Below, piece by piece: positions 8,879 to 17,054 of a DNA stretch of 64,000 nt (position 1 is the first letter of the stretch; every line of letters begins with the position of its first letter). Position numbers and translations under genes: made by a program. The notes under the pieces are model-generated. The model did no database searches, was not told where the DNA came from, and saw only the letters and a program-made list of their open reading frames with translations. This DNA comes from Bacteroidaceae bacterium. Its GTDB lineage: Bacteria; Bacteroidota; Bacteroidia; Bacteroidales; Bacteroidaceae. The DNA is taken from the NCBI GenBank assembly GCA_017615835.1, contig JAFZZI010000005.1, positions 1 to 64,000 of the forward strand. The letters are read 5' to 3'.

Positions 8879-9730
8879 ATGAAACAGAGTAAACGTACTC
8901 AGTTGCGTGCCGTAATCGGCATAGGCAACTACAAGGGCGGTGTCGGCAAGACTACGACAACGCTCAATCTCGCCATGGCCCTGCATCTGCAAGGCTACCG
9001 CGTGATGGTCATTGACATGGACCGTCAAGCAAACCTATCCTCCTGTACCGACTGGGACCCCGACCTGGAGTTACAGGGCTACCCCACCATTTACAACGTG
9101 CTGTGCGAGGATGCGCCCATCCCCGTTTACCGCTCGCAGTCAGGACTCTACTACTGCCCGTCAACATCTATCATGAACAAGGTGGACCAGAACCTCCCCA
9201 CACTGCGCAACCCGGCCATGAAGATGACACGCGCCCTTCAGAAGGCTCCGGACGACCGCACCGGGGAGGGCCTGACTGACTGGACCGCCGATTTTGACTA
9301 TATCCTCATCGACTCACCCGTAGGGCCCCAGGTGCTCATCGACAACATCCTCATCGCCGCCAACGCCGTGCTTATCCCCATCAACCTCGAAGGCTTCGCT
9401 CTTACCGGTCTGCAGAACTACCTGGCCTACATGCAGGAGATACGCGAGACCGAGAATGACGAACTCGTCAACCTGGGCTTCCTCATCTCCCGACGCGGAC
9501 CGAAGGGTGCGAAGGATAATCCTACCAAACAAGACAAGGCGGAGGAAGCATTGCGGGCGCAATACGGCAAATATATCCTCCCCGTCGCTATAGGAGAATC
9601 GCAAGCCGTCAAGAACTCGCAGCAGGATCTGAAGAGTGTCTTCCAATATCCTCCTGCCGCCTCAGCGCGCAAGACCTACTCCACACTTGCTGACATCATT
9701 GTCAAGCGCACTAAGGGGTTAATCCAGTAA
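8879..9730 (+). CDS. parA: ParA-type partition ATPase
   Basis: 283 aa. Deviant Walker A KGGVGKTTTTLNLA at about residues 20-33, the DMDRQANLS motif (A') at about 46-54 and DYILIDSPVG (Walker B-like) at about 140 place it in the ParA/Soj/MinD family. It would move plasmid copies to daughter cells by cycling on the nucleoid. A short N-terminus without an HTH suggests a type Ib ParA, where the small partner rather than ParA binds DNA; that fits the gene at 9937 and the flanking AT-rich repeats. Start ATG 8879 lies behind the recurring AAAAGCTACA leader. Confidence 0.93.
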   Translation: MKQSKRTQLRAVIGIGNYKGGVGKTTTTLNLAMALHLQGYRVMVIDMDRQANLSSCTDWDPDLELQGYPTIYNVLCEDAPIPVYRSQSGLYYCPSTSIMNKVDQNLPTLRNPAMKMTRALQKAPDDRTGEGLTDWTADFDYILIDSPVGPQVLIDNILIAANAVLIPINLEGFALTGLQNYLAYMQEIRETENDELVNLGFLISRRGPKGAKDNPTKQDKAEEALRAQYGKYILPVAIGESQAVKNSQQDLKSVFQYPPAASARKTYSTLADIIVKRTKGLIQ

Positions 9731-9754
9731 TATCGCGTTACAGCCATACTGCCG

Positions 9755-9925
9755 TAATGCATAATCGCAATCGCATTGTATTGCAATAATGCAGTATTGA
9801 AGCACTGTGAACTTTAATCTTTCCAGAAACGCGGATCGACCAATCGTAAAACGTAAGTTAATGGTATTACTGCAATAATGCGATATAGCAAAATAACAAT
9901 AATGCAATATAGTAATAATGTATAA
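9755..9925. repeat. AT-rich TATTGCAATA repeats between parA and its partner (parS/parC candidate)
   Basis: The 206-bp gap holds repeated GCAAT/ATTGC words: CGCAATCGCATTGTATTGCAA, then CTGCAATAATGCGATATAG and AACAATAATGCAATATAG. They match blocks upstream of parA and after 10335. No gene fits here. Likely centromere-like binding sites. Confidence 0.5.
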
Positions 9926-9936
9926 AAAGGTAAAAA

Positions 9937-10335
9937 ATGAGTGCAATAGGAAAAAAGAAACAGGACAAGACGCAGCAGATTATAGGAGAGTCACCCGAGG
10001 ACATTCTGCAGCGCAGGAGAGCGTTGGAAAGCAGGGTAGGGGAGAGCAACTATTCTTCAAGTAGTGGCGAACCGGAGCAGACCGGCATGGCTGCCGAGAA
10101 AGCGGTCGGAGCTTTGTGTTTTCTGCCCAAGTCGCTACATCGCCTCGCCACCCGTGCCGCCGAAGACCGCGACACTACCGCTAAGCGATTCTTCCTCGAA
10201 ACGCTCCTGATAGGACTGGAGCAGCAGGGCGTCATCACAAACGAGCAACACCTCGAAGCGTTGCAACTGCCCAATGAGTACGGCTGGAAAGGCCGCAAAG
10301 CATCAAGCGACATTAGCTCGTCAACTTCTCAGTAA
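9937..10335 (+). CDS. Probable ParB-like small partner protein (ribbon-helix-helix type)
   Basis: 132 aa. The N-terminal 50 residues are polar and disordered. Residues about 60-100 (LCFLPKSLHRLATRAAEDRDTTAKRFFLETLLIGLEQQG) have the pattern of a ribbon-helix-helix DNA-binding domain: short strand, helix, turn, helix. It is the second gene of the par operon and is flanked by AT-rich repeats, as expected for a centromere-binding adaptor that stimulates ParA. The fold is inferred by eye, not by search. Confidence 0.65.
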   Translation: MSAIGKKKQDKTQQIIGESPEDILQRRRALESRVGESNYSSSSGEPEQTGMAAEKAVGALCFLPKSLHRLATRAAEDRDTTAKRFFLETLLIGLEQQGVITNEQHLEALQLPNEYGWKGRKASSDISSSTSQ

Positions 10336-10392
10336 TACAGTATTATGCTATTGCAATATTGCAATAAATCAATAATATTATAAAGCAATAAA
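10333..10392. repeat. Third block of AT-rich TATTGCAATA repeats
   Basis: Short gap with GCTATTGCAATATTGCAATA followed by CAATAATATTATAAAGCAATA. Same repeated word as the two blocks around parA, so it may be part of the same partition site or the operator of the next gene. Confidence 0.45.
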
Positions 10393-10402
10393 GTACACAA
10401 CT

Positions 10403-10660
10403 ATGCAAAAGTACAGTCACGACTACACGCTGATACAGGAGGTCATGGATAGCCTATATTTGGCTACGAGGTTGCATGCCAACGAATGTTACAACGAAGT
10501 GCTGAAACGAATAAACGAAGCACGCACTTTACTTACAAAATACCTCTCGCAGGACAACATGGTTCCTGATGAAGATGTTTTTGACGGCTGGGTGAAAGCC
10601 AGCGAAGCTGAAGCTGAGATTGAAGCCCTGAAGAAAAACACCCCGATTTGTCGAAAATGA
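10403..10660 (+). CDS. Hypothetical small helical protein (85 aa) next to the origin
   Basis: Predominantly helical and acidic (HDYTLIQEVMDSLYLATRLHANECYNEVLKRINEARTLLTKYL). Its last codons run through the first iteron (10641-10657), so the origin array begins inside the gene. It may act in copy control or partition. No family recognised; coding nature is supported by its position in series with parA and its partner. Confidence 0.5.
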   Translation: MQKYSHDYTLIQEVMDSLYLATRLHANECYNEVLKRINEARTLLTKYLSQDNMVPDEDVFDGWVKASEAEAEIEALKKNTPICRK

Positions 10661-11385
10661 AGAAAGCGGTGCAAAACGCCCAAGTTTGTCGAAAACGGAC
10701 TTGTTGGAAAAGGTGCTCACAACTCAGACTATAACCTCACCGGCGATAAGCGAGATCAGAAGATACGGCTGAAAGAACTCCCCGATTTGTCGAAAATCAT
10801 AAATAATCGCAAACTCCCGCATTTGTCGAAAAATAAAGCAGAAAGCAATATATATGCCGTTTCTATTTTCTCCTATCAAAAAAGGCTATTCTTTTCTTAT
10901 AAAGAGTTTATAATAAGGAATATAAAAAAGAATACGGAAAAAGTTTATAATGATAGTATATAGTCGGTTTTTTAAACGGTAACTGTCTGATAAACAAAAG
11001 TATGAAAAAACATCTTTCGACAGATACGGGCAGTTTTTCGACAATCATGGGAGTGCCTTCGACACCGCCGGGAGACTGTTAGGCAAACGTGGGACCATGT
11101 TTCGACAATAACGGGAAACGTAAGTTGGTACTTTGGACGGATTTGGGGAAGTCTTGATATGCTTTCGACAAATCGGGGTGTTTTGAACATTATCCAGGTA
11201 AGTACATAAATAATATCCGGGATGTTTTCTGAAATACGCATGTTCCCGCAACGGATTTTCGACAAATCGGTATATTCTTTTCGACAAAACCGTCGGTTCC
11301 TACTGGACAAATCTGCATGGTATTTTCGGCAAATCTGCATAGTATTTTCGGCACTTTTGCATGTTTTTTTCGACAAGTCTGCAAG
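10641..11385. repeat. Iteron-type replication origin with two opposed arrays and an AT-rich core
   Basis: Four direct iterons, consensus CCCCGATTTGTCGAAAA, at 10641-10657, about 10681-10695, 10780-10796 and 10816-10832. About eleven copies in the opposite orientation (TTTTCGACAAATCGGGG and variants) lie at about 11015, 11034, 11056, 11100, 11163, 11256, 11277, 11301, 11321, 11343 and 11366. Between them 10840-10980 is strongly AT-rich, a probable unwinding region. A further inverse copy lies inside rep (11535-11552). This is the classic layout of a Rep_3-controlled theta origin. There is no gene between 10661 and 11498. Confidence 0.85.
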
Positions 11386-11434
11386 TTGTATTTTGTAACT
11401 ATTTGATATTTAAATGTAGAATAGTTGAAAAAAG

Positions 11435-11466
11435 TTTGGAAATTTACAAAATGATGTTTATCTTAG
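11435..11466 (+). promoter_or_regulatory. Probable rep promoter
   Basis: TTTG (11435-11438), 20 bp, TATCTTAG (11459-11466), close to TTTG-N20-TAnnTTTG. It sits between the last iteron and the rep start, and another iteron-like copy lies just downstream in the coding sequence, so Rep binding could shut off its own promoter. Confidence 0.55.
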
Positions 11467-11498
11467 CGCCCAGCCATTATAATTAAAAGCTACAAATC

Positions 11499-12944
11499 AT
11501 GGCAAGAAAACTCAAAAACAGGGCTGCCCGCATTGTTTTCGACAAAGACGGGAAGACGCTCTCCACGCAGCCCAATCAGATTACCGACTTGCATCTGGTA
11601 CCCACTCTCTATACGGAGAGGGCGATGGACGAACTGGTATGGGCACTGCAGCCGTTCTATGCAGCCGCCAAGCAACGTGACAACAGACCGAAGGACGGAA
11701 CGCAGCTGATGATACCGTTCAACAGGGATGACGCCTATCTGGTAACTCCCGACCGCGCCAACTCGCTGGAGAACGAGGGCGACTTCATCGCCACCATCCG
11801 CTTTCGTGATCTGCCCGGCATCACGCCGCGTCACTACGGCGAACTGCGCGAGGTGCTCAGAAGCATGAAGAAGATTGACGCCGAGGTGCATACGGAAGAC
11901 GGTGTGCTATACACCAACTTTCTTGATATCATCGCCGAGTATGAGACCCACGAGACCGTCAACCCCAGAACAGGAGAGAAGATAATAGTGAAGTCCAACA
12001 ATCTGAAGCGCAATGAGGTGAAAATACGCATCCGCAAGGAGATACTTGAAAACAAGTTCTTCATCACTGATGCAGGTTATACTCAGTTTTACTTTCCTAC
12101 CACCCGGCATACCAAGACAGCGACGGCCAACCGGTTGTACAAGTGGCTGTCCAAGTGGCGCGGCATCCGTAAGGATCAGATGACTGAGGCTACGGAGATT
12201 ATGGCCGACGGTGTTGAGCGAACCATCGGGTGTATCACGTTCCAGGCTGACTATATGGAGGTGCGCAGCGTATGCGGCCTCTTTAATTCTCAGGACGGTA
12301 AGATAGTCAACGGTGAAGATGTGGAGGTTCAGGCTGCAAAGACAGCCAAGAATGACGGTAAGCAATGGGACAGACTGGGTAAGCAGGAACAGCGTCAGTA
12401 TATCGAGCAGGCCCGTGAGCGTGCCGCCTGCAAATACGCCTACTACTCTGAGTTTGCCAAACGCTATCTGGCCCAGGCCAAGAAAGAACTCGACGACCTC
12501 GCCATCCGCGAGATAGCCGACTTTACCTTTGATTACCGCGCCGTCTTTGCCGACGGACGCACCAAGGGGAAGGTGCCTATGCAGGTGGAGTTCACGCTGA
12601 AAATATTCGACCTCGGGCGCAAACTCTATGAGAACAAGGAGCTGGCCGCCCGCGAGAAGCATCTGCGTGACCTGATGCGCGACCGCCTCGCCCTCACCGC
12701 CGACCAAGTCAACGGTTTCATCCGCCGCCTGCAGCCCGGCGACCATGACTTCCTGCAGCACAAACTGGAACACCTGATAGATGACAACATGAAGGATCCT
12801 AAGAACGATGTCCAGCGCTGGGCGTGCCGATGTCTTAATAATTTCTTTGAGAGTGAACTTCCGGGCATGAGAGGTTTCGCTTCGGCCGGATCTTCAACTG
12901 AAGTTCCTGAATCTTCTTCCTCTCTCGGCGATATGGAATGGTGA
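11499..12944 (+). CDS. Plasmid replication initiator, Rep_3 (RepB) family
   Basis: 481 aa, with two winged-helix-like domains expected for Rep_3: an N-terminal region with LRSMKKIDAEV... and a second with TRHTKTATANRLYKWLSKWRG. It binds iterons and melts the origin. It is longer than typical enteric RepB proteins (250-350 aa), as often seen in Bacteroidota plasmid and phage initiators; the extra C-terminal half is helical and charged with a Ser-rich tail. It follows the iteron arrays and the AAAAGCTACA leader (11485-11494) and precedes the helicase loader by 13 nt. Codons for IVFDKDGK contain an iteron copy. Confidence 0.85.
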   Translation: MARKLKNRAARIVFDKDGKTLSTQPNQITDLHLVPTLYTERAMDELVWALQPFYAAAKQRDNRPKDGTQLMIPFNRDDAYLVTPDRANSLENEGDFIATIRFRDLPGITPRHYGELREVLRSMKKIDAEVHTEDGVLYTNFLDIIAEYETHETVNPRTGEKIIVKSNNLKRNEVKIRIRKEILENKFFITDAGYTQFYFPTTRHTKTATANRLYKWLSKWRGIRKDQMTEATEIMADGVERTIGCITFQADYMEVRSVCGLFNSQDGKIVNGEDVEVQAAKTAKNDGKQWDRLGKQEQRQYIEQARERAACKYAYYSEFAKRYLAQAKKELDDLAIREIADFTFDYRAVFADGRTKGKVPMQVEFTLKIFDLGRKLYENKELAAREKHLRDLMRDRLALTADQVNGFIRRLQPGDHDFLQHKLEHLIDDNMKDPKNDVQRWACRCLNNFFESELPGMRGFASAGSSTEVPESSSSLGDMEW

Positions 12945-12957
12945 ACTGTTATGGCTT

Positions 12958-13863
12958 ATGGAAAACTATAGCACACTTTTTCGCGAGAGCCTGATGAAAC
13001 TTAAACATACGTTGGACGCAAGGTATCACCATTGGTTCGACGTATGGTTTGGCAGTATAAGCTACGAGGGTTATGAACCTGAAACGCACACGCTGACCTT
13101 AAGGGTACCGAGCAACTATATATATGAGTTCCTGGAGTCTAACGGTCGGAAACAGATACTTTGGATCCTGGATGACATGTTTGAGGAACAGGCCAGACAG
13201 GTTCAGTTGCAATACCGTATTGTCGAGAAGGATCCTGAGCCAGACTTCTCGCAACTGGTGGAACAGGTCAAGCATCAGGGCTTCAATGCCGGAGGGGTGA
13301 TACCGCAGATCATTATACCCGAGGCCGAGAGGCGCATGAGAGAGTGCCTTAAAGAGTTTGTTGGTGAAGATTACAGGTGGGTTCCGGCATACGACAAGGT
13401 GGCGACGTGGCTCTCCGACAACAAGGGGAAATGGCTGCTTTGTATAGGCTTTAGCGGTACCGGCAAGAGCAGGCTCTGCCGCAACATTCTGCCGTTTCTC
13501 CTAGGTTTTAAGGATGTAGCCGTATGTTCCGCTATCGAGATGACAGCTCACGGCCGCATCGACGAACTGCTGAAGGCCGGCATCATAGTGGTTGACGGTC
13601 TTGGTACCGAGTCGCCTGAAACGAATCTCTACGGCCGTCACCGCCGTCCGTTTGCTGAACTCTGCGAGGCCGCCGAACAGGATGGTAAGCTGCTTATCCT
13701 CACCACTAACTGCCTTGCCACCAAGAATATGCCCGACGACTGGCCATGCAAAAGCCAGTTTCCTGTCACATTTGGTGAACGCTACGGCGAGGATGTCCTT
13801 TCCCGTCTGCGTTCACATACGGTCAACATTACGTTTAAGGATGTTTTGCGGAAAGCTCCTTGA
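12958..13863 (+). CDS. DnaC/DnaA-like AAA+ helicase loader with DnaA N-terminal-like domain
   Basis: 301 aa. Residues about 15-85 (LKHTLDARYHHWFDVWFGSISYEG..., then TLTLRVPSNYIYEFLES) match the pattern of the DnaA N-terminal interaction domain, which contacts DnaB. The ATPase half has Walker A GFSGTGKS at about 163 and Walker B AGIIVVDGLG at about 208, and ends soon after the AAA+ core, with no DnaA DNA-binding domain. It probably loads the DnaB helicase at the Rep-opened origin. It follows rep closely and overlaps the convergent gene at 13835 by 29 nt. Confidence 0.75.
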   Translation: MENYSTLFRESLMKLKHTLDARYHHWFDVWFGSISYEGYEPETHTLTLRVPSNYIYEFLESNGRKQILWILDDMFEEQARQVQLQYRIVEKDPEPDFSQLVEQVKHQGFNAGGVIPQIIIPEAERRMRECLKEFVGEDYRWVPAYDKVATWLSDNKGKWLLCIGFSGTGKSRLCRNILPFLLGFKDVAVCSAIEMTAHGRIDELLKAGIIVVDGLGTESPETNLYGRHRRPFAELCEAAEQDGKLLILTTNCLATKNMPDDWPCKSQFPVTFGERYGEDVLSRLRSHTVNITFKDVLRKAP

Positions 13864-14452
13864 TGCGCTTGCAGCGGCGCTGCCACTCCCTGCGCATGGT
13901 CTCAGCGTACAAATCCGGGGTGGCGGTTCTCTCGCAGAAGCCTTCTGTCATATCCACCTGGGCATATTTCTCTCCAAGGTGTTCCCTGGCATACTCGCGG
14001 TCGTATTCTGCTACGGCACGCCAGAACTCCTCACGGAGCAGCCTCTGCAGGGCCGTAGCCTGTTTGTGTGAGAACGTAGTGTCTTGCGTCCATGGGCGGA
14101 GCACACCGTTCTTGGTCAGGCACATCTTGGGACACTCTATGGGTACAAACAGCTGAAGCGTCTCCTTTGTCATGCCGTAGAGATATTCTACCGCATCGGC
14201 ATTGAGTACCAGTCCGGCTGCGATACAGTTCCGTAGTGTGGCTGACATAGCCGTGTCCACAGGCTTCTGAGCCGTTGTGTCCTCCGCTGTTTCCATGCGC
14301 AGTATATCCCTGGCACCAGGCAGGTGCTGTACGCATACCACCCGTTGATCCTTTATCCTTGCTCCGCCCCCTAATTCGTATTGTAGCCACCCGTGCATGT
14401 AGTCCGTCACCTTCAGCCAGCAAATAGCCGGCAGAGGGTAGTTCTTTTCCAT
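13835..14452 (-). CDS. Hypothetical protein (205 aa), convergent with the loader gene
   Basis: Contains an N-terminal DNA-binding-like helix region only weakly suggested; the middle has AATLRNCIAAGL-type Ala-rich helices and VLNADAVEYLYGMTKETLQLF; the C-terminus is basic (REWQRRCKRIKEL). Start at ATG 14452 faces the long AT-rich spacer. It ends inside the 3' end of the loader gene. No family recognised. Confidence 0.55.
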   Translation of the reverse strand: MEKNYPLPAICWLKVTDYMHGWLQYELGGGARIKDQRVVCVQHLPGARDILRMETAEDTTAQKPVDTAMSATLRNCIAAGLVLNADAVEYLYGMTKETLQLFVPIECPKMCLTKNGVLRPWTQDTTFSHKQATALQRLLREEFWRAVAEYDREYAREHLGEKYAQVDMTEGFCERTATPDLYAETMRREWQRRCKRIKELSAKHP

Positions 14453-15083
14453 CGTTATATATGGCCTTGCACGCCATAAAGATACTAATTAGAGAGAAAA
14501 AAACCAAGTGAAAATAAACGTATTTTTTCAGTGTAATTTAACGGAAGTTCACATTTGAATTGTCCGCAATCAGGCAAAATTGTCCAAACTCGTTTCAATT
14601 TTGACAACTGGTGGGACTATCAGATAATCAGCAAGTTATAACATTTTTGGCTTTATCTTGCTGTCAAAAGAAAAATAACTTGTAATAAGTTGATTACTAA
14701 AGGTTTATATTACATAAAACACGCAATTATTTTTTTACGGCACTTTTTAGCCAAACCTTTTTGTAAAGCATAATTTCTCTACAACTTTTTCAACCCTTTT
14801 TATTATACGCGAACAAACTCCCCGAACCCCACTTTATACAAAAAAATAAAAAACAAATAAAATAAAAAGTTGAATATAAGACAATTACATATAATTTATA
14901 TACAATCATCTATATTTTTCAAAACACTTTATAAACAGAGAATTAGAAAAATAAGCGCAAAAACTTAATATAAATAACAGATAATTAACTTGTTACGCGC
15001 TGGAAAAAGAAATAATAGCGAAAAAATAGTTTGACTATTTTACCGGTAATTTTAAGCATTAGAGAAAATAACACGCTGATTTA
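14453..15083. other. Long AT-rich intergenic spacer
   Basis: About 630 bp without a credible gene, very AT-rich, with long A and T runs (for example around 14740-14990). It separates the replication block from the spanin/HU block and probably holds the promoter of the minus-strand gene at 14452. It could also be a bent-DNA or nucleoid-protein binding region. I see no iterons in it. Confidence 0.6.
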
Positions 15084-15114
15084 TTGCAGGTTACTTGCAA
15101 CCCATGTAACTTTG
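15084..15114 (+). promoter_or_regulatory. Bacteroidota-type promoter
   Basis: TTG (15084-15086), 20 bp, TAACTTTG (15107-15114), a full match to the -7 consensus TAnnTTTG. It would transcribe a leader of about 360 nt before the spanin gene, unless it makes a small RNA. Confidence 0.55.
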
Positions 15115-15243
15115 TTCCGTCTAAAGCGTTAGACAGCGCAGTCCGATATAATCTGGCGCAGTTTCCCGTCACCGTAAAACGCAGGTCCACCCGTTTCGCC
15201 CATCCTGCGTCTGCGCCGATCCATATGGATGCTTGCCATCCTC

Positions 15244-15287
15244 AGCACCACCACCAACGTTGTAGCTTTCCGTCGGGTGGTGGTGCT
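15244..15287 (+). other. 12-bp hairpin in the transcribed leader
   Basis: AGCACCACCACC (15244-15255) pairs perfectly with GGTGGTGGTGCT (15276-15287) around a 20-nt loop. It lies between the promoter at 15084 and the late-type promoter at 15337. No T-run follows, so it is not a standard terminator; it may shape a small RNA or block read-through. Confidence 0.5.
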
Positions 15288-15336
15288 CTATTTCTGAAAG
15301 GAGTTATGGCTTAAACAAAACAAACCACCCATATTG

Positions 15337-15370
15337 CCCTTGTTTTCATCCTTATCACGCCGTATGTTGC
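15337..15370 (+). promoter_or_regulatory. Late-type promoter copy C, upstream of the spanin-like gene
   Basis: CCCTTG (15337-15342), 20 bp, TATGTTGC (15363-15370). The surrounding GCCCTTGTTTTCA and GCCGTAT bases are identical to copy A although the two copies lie on opposite strands 12.8 kb apart. Confidence 0.72.
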
Positions 15371-15481
15371 AGATGTTTATAAAGGTTGCTTATGATGGAC
15401 GATAACAATTTTATGTGGCCGGATATGATGCCTGAGCCCCCCGAATTAAAAGACCTTATACCAGAAGAGCGTGAGAAAGTG

Positions 15482-16084
15482 ATGATAAAAGCATCGCTTT
15501 TTGGCTGTTGCGGTTATGTTGTTCTTGGAATAATAGCAGTGCTGCTCTGTCTGCTTCTGGGGGGATGCAGGACTCAGAAAATTATTACCGACGAGACTAC
15601 GGAATATCGTAGCCAGGAACTACTGCAGCAGATGGACTCATTATTGCGTGTGCGGTCGGTAGTGAAGCAGGATTCCATATGGAAGCAGGAGGTGCTGCGT
15701 CAGTTCCAGTCGATCCGCGAAAAGTCTGACACATCGCACTTTGTCGTCACTGACACGGCGGGGCGCGTCATCAGGGAGAAGATTATCATTAACAACACTC
15801 GAGAGGTAACCTCGGAGACCGACCACGAGAGGCTGACTATTATGACCAGGCGTCTGGAGATGTTGGATTCTACGGTGCAGGTTCAGAATGTGATGTTGCA
15901 ACGCATGGACTCGCTGCTTAACGAGAGCCGTCAGACCATCGAGCAAGAGAAGGAAAAGTCTGGACGCGCGCAGCTGTCCCAGTGGCAGACTGTCCGTCTC
16001 TGGCTTGCTAACATGGTGTTGATTATCCTGGCCGCATTCATCGGCTGGTGGGTGTTGAAGAAAAAACTGCCGTGGTTGCAGTAG
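15482..16084 (+). CDS. Putative unimolecular spanin (lipoprotein plus C-terminal transmembrane helix)
   Basis: 200 aa from ATG 15482; an upstream in-frame start at 15386 adds 32 residues that would spoil the signal peptide. From 15482 the protein starts MIKASLF, a hydrophobic core and the lipobox LLLGGC, a textbook lipoprotein signal. The middle is coiled-coil-like and polar, and the C-terminus is one transmembrane helix (LANMVLIILAAFIGWWVL) ending KKKLPWLQ. Outer-membrane lipid anchor plus inner-membrane C-terminal helix is the architecture of u-spanins, which fuse the two membranes at the end of lysis. Expression from a late-type promoter supports this. Family membership is inferred from architecture only. 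Confidence 0.6.
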   Translation: MIKASLFGCCGYVVLGIIAVLLCLLLGGCRTQKIITDETTEYRSQELLQQMDSLLRVRSVVKQDSIWKQEVLRQFQSIREKSDTSHFVVTDTAGRVIREKIIINNTREVTSETDHERLTIMTRRLEMLDSTVQVQNVMLQRMDSLLNESRQTIEQEKEKSGRAQLSQWQTVRLWLANMVLIILAAFIGWWVLKKKLPWLQ

Positions 16085-16104
16085 ATATATAAACGCTAAT
16101 AAAG

Positions 16105-16416
16105 ATGAAGGTTCTTTCATTATCAGAGCTACGCCGCGTGGCTGAGAGGACGCGGATGGTGGTCCGGAAGGTGCCTGACGGACGGGGAGGATTCCAGATG
16201 TCTCAGGTGCAGGAGCGGATCCCATGGCGGGTGTGGTATGTCGCTGCGTCGAACGGCGATTGTATCAGAGGGGATGAATGTGTGACCCTTTCTGTTGATC
16301 TCGGCGGTCCGGGGGCATATCCTTCGCGTCTGGTCCAGTTCATTGTCAGTGGAGAGACGCGGCGACTCAGAGATGTCTGTATTCTGCAGGCCGATGACTT
16401 CCGGCTAGTGCTATAA
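16105..16416 (+). CDS. Hypothetical protein (103 aa)
   Basis: Follows the spanin gene by 20 nt. Starts MKVLSLSELRRVAER, then a basic linker and a beta-rich part (WRVWYVAASNGDCIRGDECVTLSVDLG). No signal peptide or membrane segment. Possibly co-transcribed with the spanin. Function not recognised. Confidence 0.6.
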   Translation: MKVLSLSELRRVAERTRMVVRKVPDGRGGFQMSQVQERIPWRVWYVAASNGDCIRGDECVTLSVDLGGPGAYPSRLVQFIVSGETRRLRDVCILQADDFRLVL

Positions 16417-16541
16417 ATGGATATTGCAGGCTACAGAGTAGGCTCTTCTTTACTCACAAATAACACTAGTAATTCAGCACAGCTGCCATGTGAGGACAAA
16501 AGAATAAAAAAAGTAACAGCATTTTAATATAGATTAACTTT

Positions 16542-16991
16542 ATGTATAAGAAAGATTTTAAGAAGCTGGTACAGGATGTGTCTAAGCGGAGTGGAATATG
16601 TCAGAGTACGGTTGAACAGGTAATACCGGCTCTATTTGATGAGATACGGCTGAAGTTGGTGCAGGGGACATACCCATGTTTGCCCATCGAGAGCTTCGGC
16701 ACATTCGCCGTAATTGAGAAGCCTGCCCGCCGATATCATTATCACCGTCCGGAGAAAGGTATCGACAAATGGGTAGATCTGCCCGCCCAGAAACGGTTGA
16801 AATTCGGCATGGCAAGGAATATGAAAAGGGAACTGGAGAACGGCGAGTTTGATCCCTCTCGAAAGGCATTCATCCAACATCCCGATGATCCTCCAATCCG
16901 TCGCCGGCACGGCATGAGGTATTCTAAAAAAAGGGGGAATATCAGCAAGGACGGGCAGTTCTCCATACTATCCTCCGATAAGGAGGGATGA
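16542..16991 (+). CDS. HU/IHF-like DNA-binding protein with C-terminal extension
   Basis: 149 aa. Residues about 1-95 show the HU pattern: YKKDFKKLVQDVSKRSGICQSTVEQVIPALFDEI, then IESFGTFAVIEKPARRYH at the strand/arm region. It would bend or coat DNA. The remaining 55 residues are a basic, probably disordered tail (RRRHGMRYSKKRG), longer than the 90-aa host HU. Such divergent HU-like proteins are common in Bacteroidota mobile elements. It may organise phage-plasmid DNA. Confidence 0.8.
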   Translation: MYKKDFKKLVQDVSKRSGICQSTVEQVIPALFDEIRLKLVQGTYPCLPIESFGTFAVIEKPARRYHYHRPEKGIDKWVDLPAQKRLKFGMARNMKRELENGEFDPSRKAFIQHPDDPPIRRRHGMRYSKKRGNISKDGQFSILSSDKEG

Positions 16992-17054
16992 TATAGAGGG
17001 GTCAAGTTGTGGTTTCAGACTTTAAAAAGTAACAAACTTTTGAGATTATTTAAC

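Noticed and set aside
8567..9028. 153-aa minus-strand frame opposite parA's start
   Set aside because: Covers the promoter, partition repeats and the start of parA; composition is not protein-like.
10641..11385. CRISPR array
   Set aside because: Repeats are short (about 17 bp), unevenly spaced and in both orientations; they are iterons. No cas genes are present.
15084..15314. 76-aa frame in the spacer before the spanin gene
   Set aside because: Starts at the promoter's own -33 region and runs through a 12-bp hairpin; no coding character.
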